Made by a program: the position numbers and the translations under genes
Assembly: GCA_018334735.1 (NCBI GenBank)
Contig: JAGXLK010000081.1
Location: forward strand, 1 to 8,255
Source of the DNA: Planctomycetota bacterium
GTDB taxonomy: Bacteria > Planctomycetota > Brocadiia > SM23-32
Reading direction: 5' to 3'
Length of the DNA: 8,255 bases
The notes under the pieces: generated by a model
Database searches by the model: none
What the model was told of the DNA's origin: nothing
What the model saw: the letters and a program-made list of their open reading frames with translations, nothing else
Shown: positions 6,990-8,255 of the stretch, piece by piece
Layout: every line of letters starts with the position of its first letter
Numbering within the stretch: the stretch's first letter is position 1

Positions 6990-8081
6990 TCAGGGAGACC
7001 ATTTGCGGCCTTCGTCCAACATTGCCAGGTAATTATCGAGCGGAATGTAATTCGCAACGCTGTTTCCCGTGCCAAGACAGAACCCACCACCCGGCATGCA
7101 GGCCTCGAGGGTCTCACAGACTTTTCCTCGAACCTCTTCTTCGGACGCCCGACACAGCAAATCGACATCTATTCCTCCAAGTAATGCGATGCGATCCCCG
7201 TACTTTTCCTCCGCTTCGATAACCGTCTCGAAAACATCTTCGAAAGAGTGTTTACCGTCAATTTGGACGTCTTCAATCAGGTCATCGATTATCGCTTCCA
7301 AATTGCCACAGGAGTGAAGAATGTACGGTCTTCCGGCTTCGTGGGACATTTGGGCCATAATTTTATGCCCGGGCAGCATAAACTCCCGCGTATCGTCCGG
7401 ACTGATAAGGGTCCCCGTTTTGTACCCCATATCGTCGCTGCCCCAGACGATTTTCACGCGATCGAACTGGAGGATCTTCCCCAGTATAATCCGGTACATT
7501 TCCAGAAGACGATCACTGATGGCTCTTACAAGGTCTCTTTGGTCGTAAAGGGAATAACAGAGGCTTTCATACCCCATCAGCCAGGTCAGATACTCGGCGA
7601 AATGGCCGAAACCCCCGCTCCCGATTATGCACATGTCTTCCGGCAGGTTTTCTTCGTACCACTCAAGAGCCGTGGTTGTCGTTTCGTGCGGGTCCGGCCA
7701 GGGATAATTTTCGTAATCTTCCCAGCTGGTAATCGGGCCCGCGTGTTCCTCCATGTACGCTCGCCCCCCTTCTCGCTTCAGGTCAGCGGTGTCCTCGATA
7801 TTGCTCCGGTTGAGAGGCATATTCAGATTTCCAACGCCCTGGCGGACATAGTCGTAACCGAGAAAACGCTGGATCGCCACTTCCCTCTTCAGGTTATAAA
7901 ACTCCTCACCGGGATCCAGATGATCGGTGACGCCGTAACGCTCACAGATTTCGTCCTTGACCTCACCATCGAGAAACAGCTCAATATAATGAACACGTTC
8001 CGGTGTCCCTTCCATCATGATGCACGATCGAAACGCTTCCCAATCGGGCTCAACTTCCACAGAAAATGGACCCTCTACCAT
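6990..8081 (-). CDS. URO-D superfamily protein, methyltransferase-like (not heme UroD)
   Basis: The 363-residue protein has the TIM-barrel pattern of the uroporphyrinogen decarboxylase / cobalamin-dependent methyltransferase superfamily. GSDDMGYKTGTLISP (214-228) is followed by REFMLPGHKIM, then ILHSCGN (254-260), LLGGIDVDLL (300-309) and GGGFCLGTGNSV (331-342). The His256-Ser-Cys258 pair and Cys335 could form the His-x-Cys...Cys zinc site that MtaA/MtbA-type methyltransferases use to activate a thiol. The N-terminal arginine motif of true UroD (MRQAGR-like) is absent, so a heme-pathway role is unlikely. The ATG start has TGAGGA (8093-8088) six bases upstream. Barrel methyltransferases of this kind normally need a corrinoid protein; none is encoded here. 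It is first of three - strand genes, 186 bases before the oxidoreductase. Family assignment is firm; activity and substrate are unknown. Confidence 0.86.
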   Translation of the reverse strand: MVEGPFSVEVEPDWEAFRSCIMMEGTPERVHYIELFLDGEVKDEICERYGVTDHLDPGEEFYNLKREVAIQRFLGYDYVRQGVGNLNMPLNRSNIEDTADLKREGGRAYMEEHAGPITSWEDYENYPWPDPHETTTTALEWYEENLPEDMCIIGSGGFGHFAEYLTWLMGYESLCYSLYDQRDLVRAISDRLLEMYRIILGKILQFDRVKIVWGSDDMGYKTGTLISPDDTREFMLPGHKIMAQMSHEAGRPYILHSCGNLEAIIDDLIEDVQIDGKHSFEDVFETVIEAEEKYGDRIALLGGIDVDLLCRASEEEVRGKVCETLEACMPGGGFCLGTGNSVANYIPLDNYLAMLDEGRKWSP

Positions 8082-8093
8082 AATGTATCCTCA

Positions 8094-8125
8094 TTGCGCT
8101 TTTTTTAAACACGAGAAATGCGCAA
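8094..8125 (-). promoter_or_regulatory. Inverted repeat directly upstream of the URO-D-like ribosome binding site
   Basis: On the - strand, TTGCGC (8125-8120) and GCGCAA (8099-8094) can form a 6-base stem with a 20-base A/T-rich loop, ending one base before the TGAGGA Shine-Dalgarno site. It could influence translation start or mark a dyad operator. The remaining upstream sequence (8126-8255) shows no convincing promoter and no gene that I can support. Confidence 0.3.
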
Positions 8126-8255
8126 AATCACGTCTTTTTCCCATCGAACTTTTATTCGAGCTCCGGCAACTCTGGAAAATATGTTCATAAGGACGAAATT
8201 TTTACCTTACCAAAAAGGGCCATACTGAACAAGACATCGACCCAGTAAACAGCCC

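Noticed and set aside
6968..6992. CCGG-TATTTAT-CCGG stem after the URO-D-like stop codon as a terminator
   Set aside because: The stem is only four pairs and no T-run follows on the - strand, so termination there is not supported.
7248..8108. 286-codon open frame on the + strand opposite the URO-D-like gene
   Set aside because: It lies antisense across a gene with clear family motifs. Its translation shows no recognisable domain. The long opening is explained by codon bias of the real gene.
8188..8209. TAAGG/CCTTA inverted repeat near the right edge
   Set aside because: A five-base stem with a 12-base A/T-rich loop is easily found by chance, and nothing nearby supports a function.

Overview
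The window looks like bacterial chromosome of roughly even base composition. It joins a housekeeping stretch on the + strand to a set of accessory genes on the - strand. The best lineage guess is the PVC superphylum, in the Lentisphaerota / Kiritimatiellota / Planctomycetota area. This is inferred from the - strand gene mix: a divergent URO-D-family protein, a Gfo/Idh/MocA oxidoreductase and a large secreted multidomain protein with concanavalin-like regions. No species can be named from the sequence.

Left part, + strand (1-2748). The first 88 bases are the 3' end of rpsR (ribosomal protein bS18), closed by a very clean intrinsic terminator at 103-135. A strong sigma70-type promoter (193-221) then starts a new transcript. 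After a leader of about 130 bases with one possible hairpin comes a dapA-type gene (4-hydroxy-tetrahydrodipicolinate synthase, lysine and diaminopimelate pathway), which has an unusual C-terminal extension. It is followed after 31 bases by a phosphomannomutase/phosphoglucomutase gene, probably co-transcribed. That gene has no visible Shine-Dalgarno sequence.

Right part, - strand (2782-8081), convergent with the above across 33 bases. In transcription order it holds a URO-D superfamily protein (8081-6990), a Gfo/Idh/MocA oxidoreductase (best start GTG at 6803) and a 926-residue exported or membrane-anchored protein (GTG start at 5562). The gaps are 186 and 83 bases. A possible promoter lies in the first gap and none was seen in the second, so the last two genes probably form one unit. 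Each of the three has a good Shine-Dalgarno sequence. Together they suggest an accessory pathway acting on a carbohydrate or a methylated small molecule, with an envelope protein that may bind glycans. The substrate cannot be read from the sequence.

No tRNA, rRNA, CRISPR array, insertion sequence, phage gene or recognised riboswitch was seen. The most unusual items are the large multidomain protein, which I cannot assign to a described family as a whole, and the plant-like tryptophan at the predicted lysine-feedback site of the DapA homologue.
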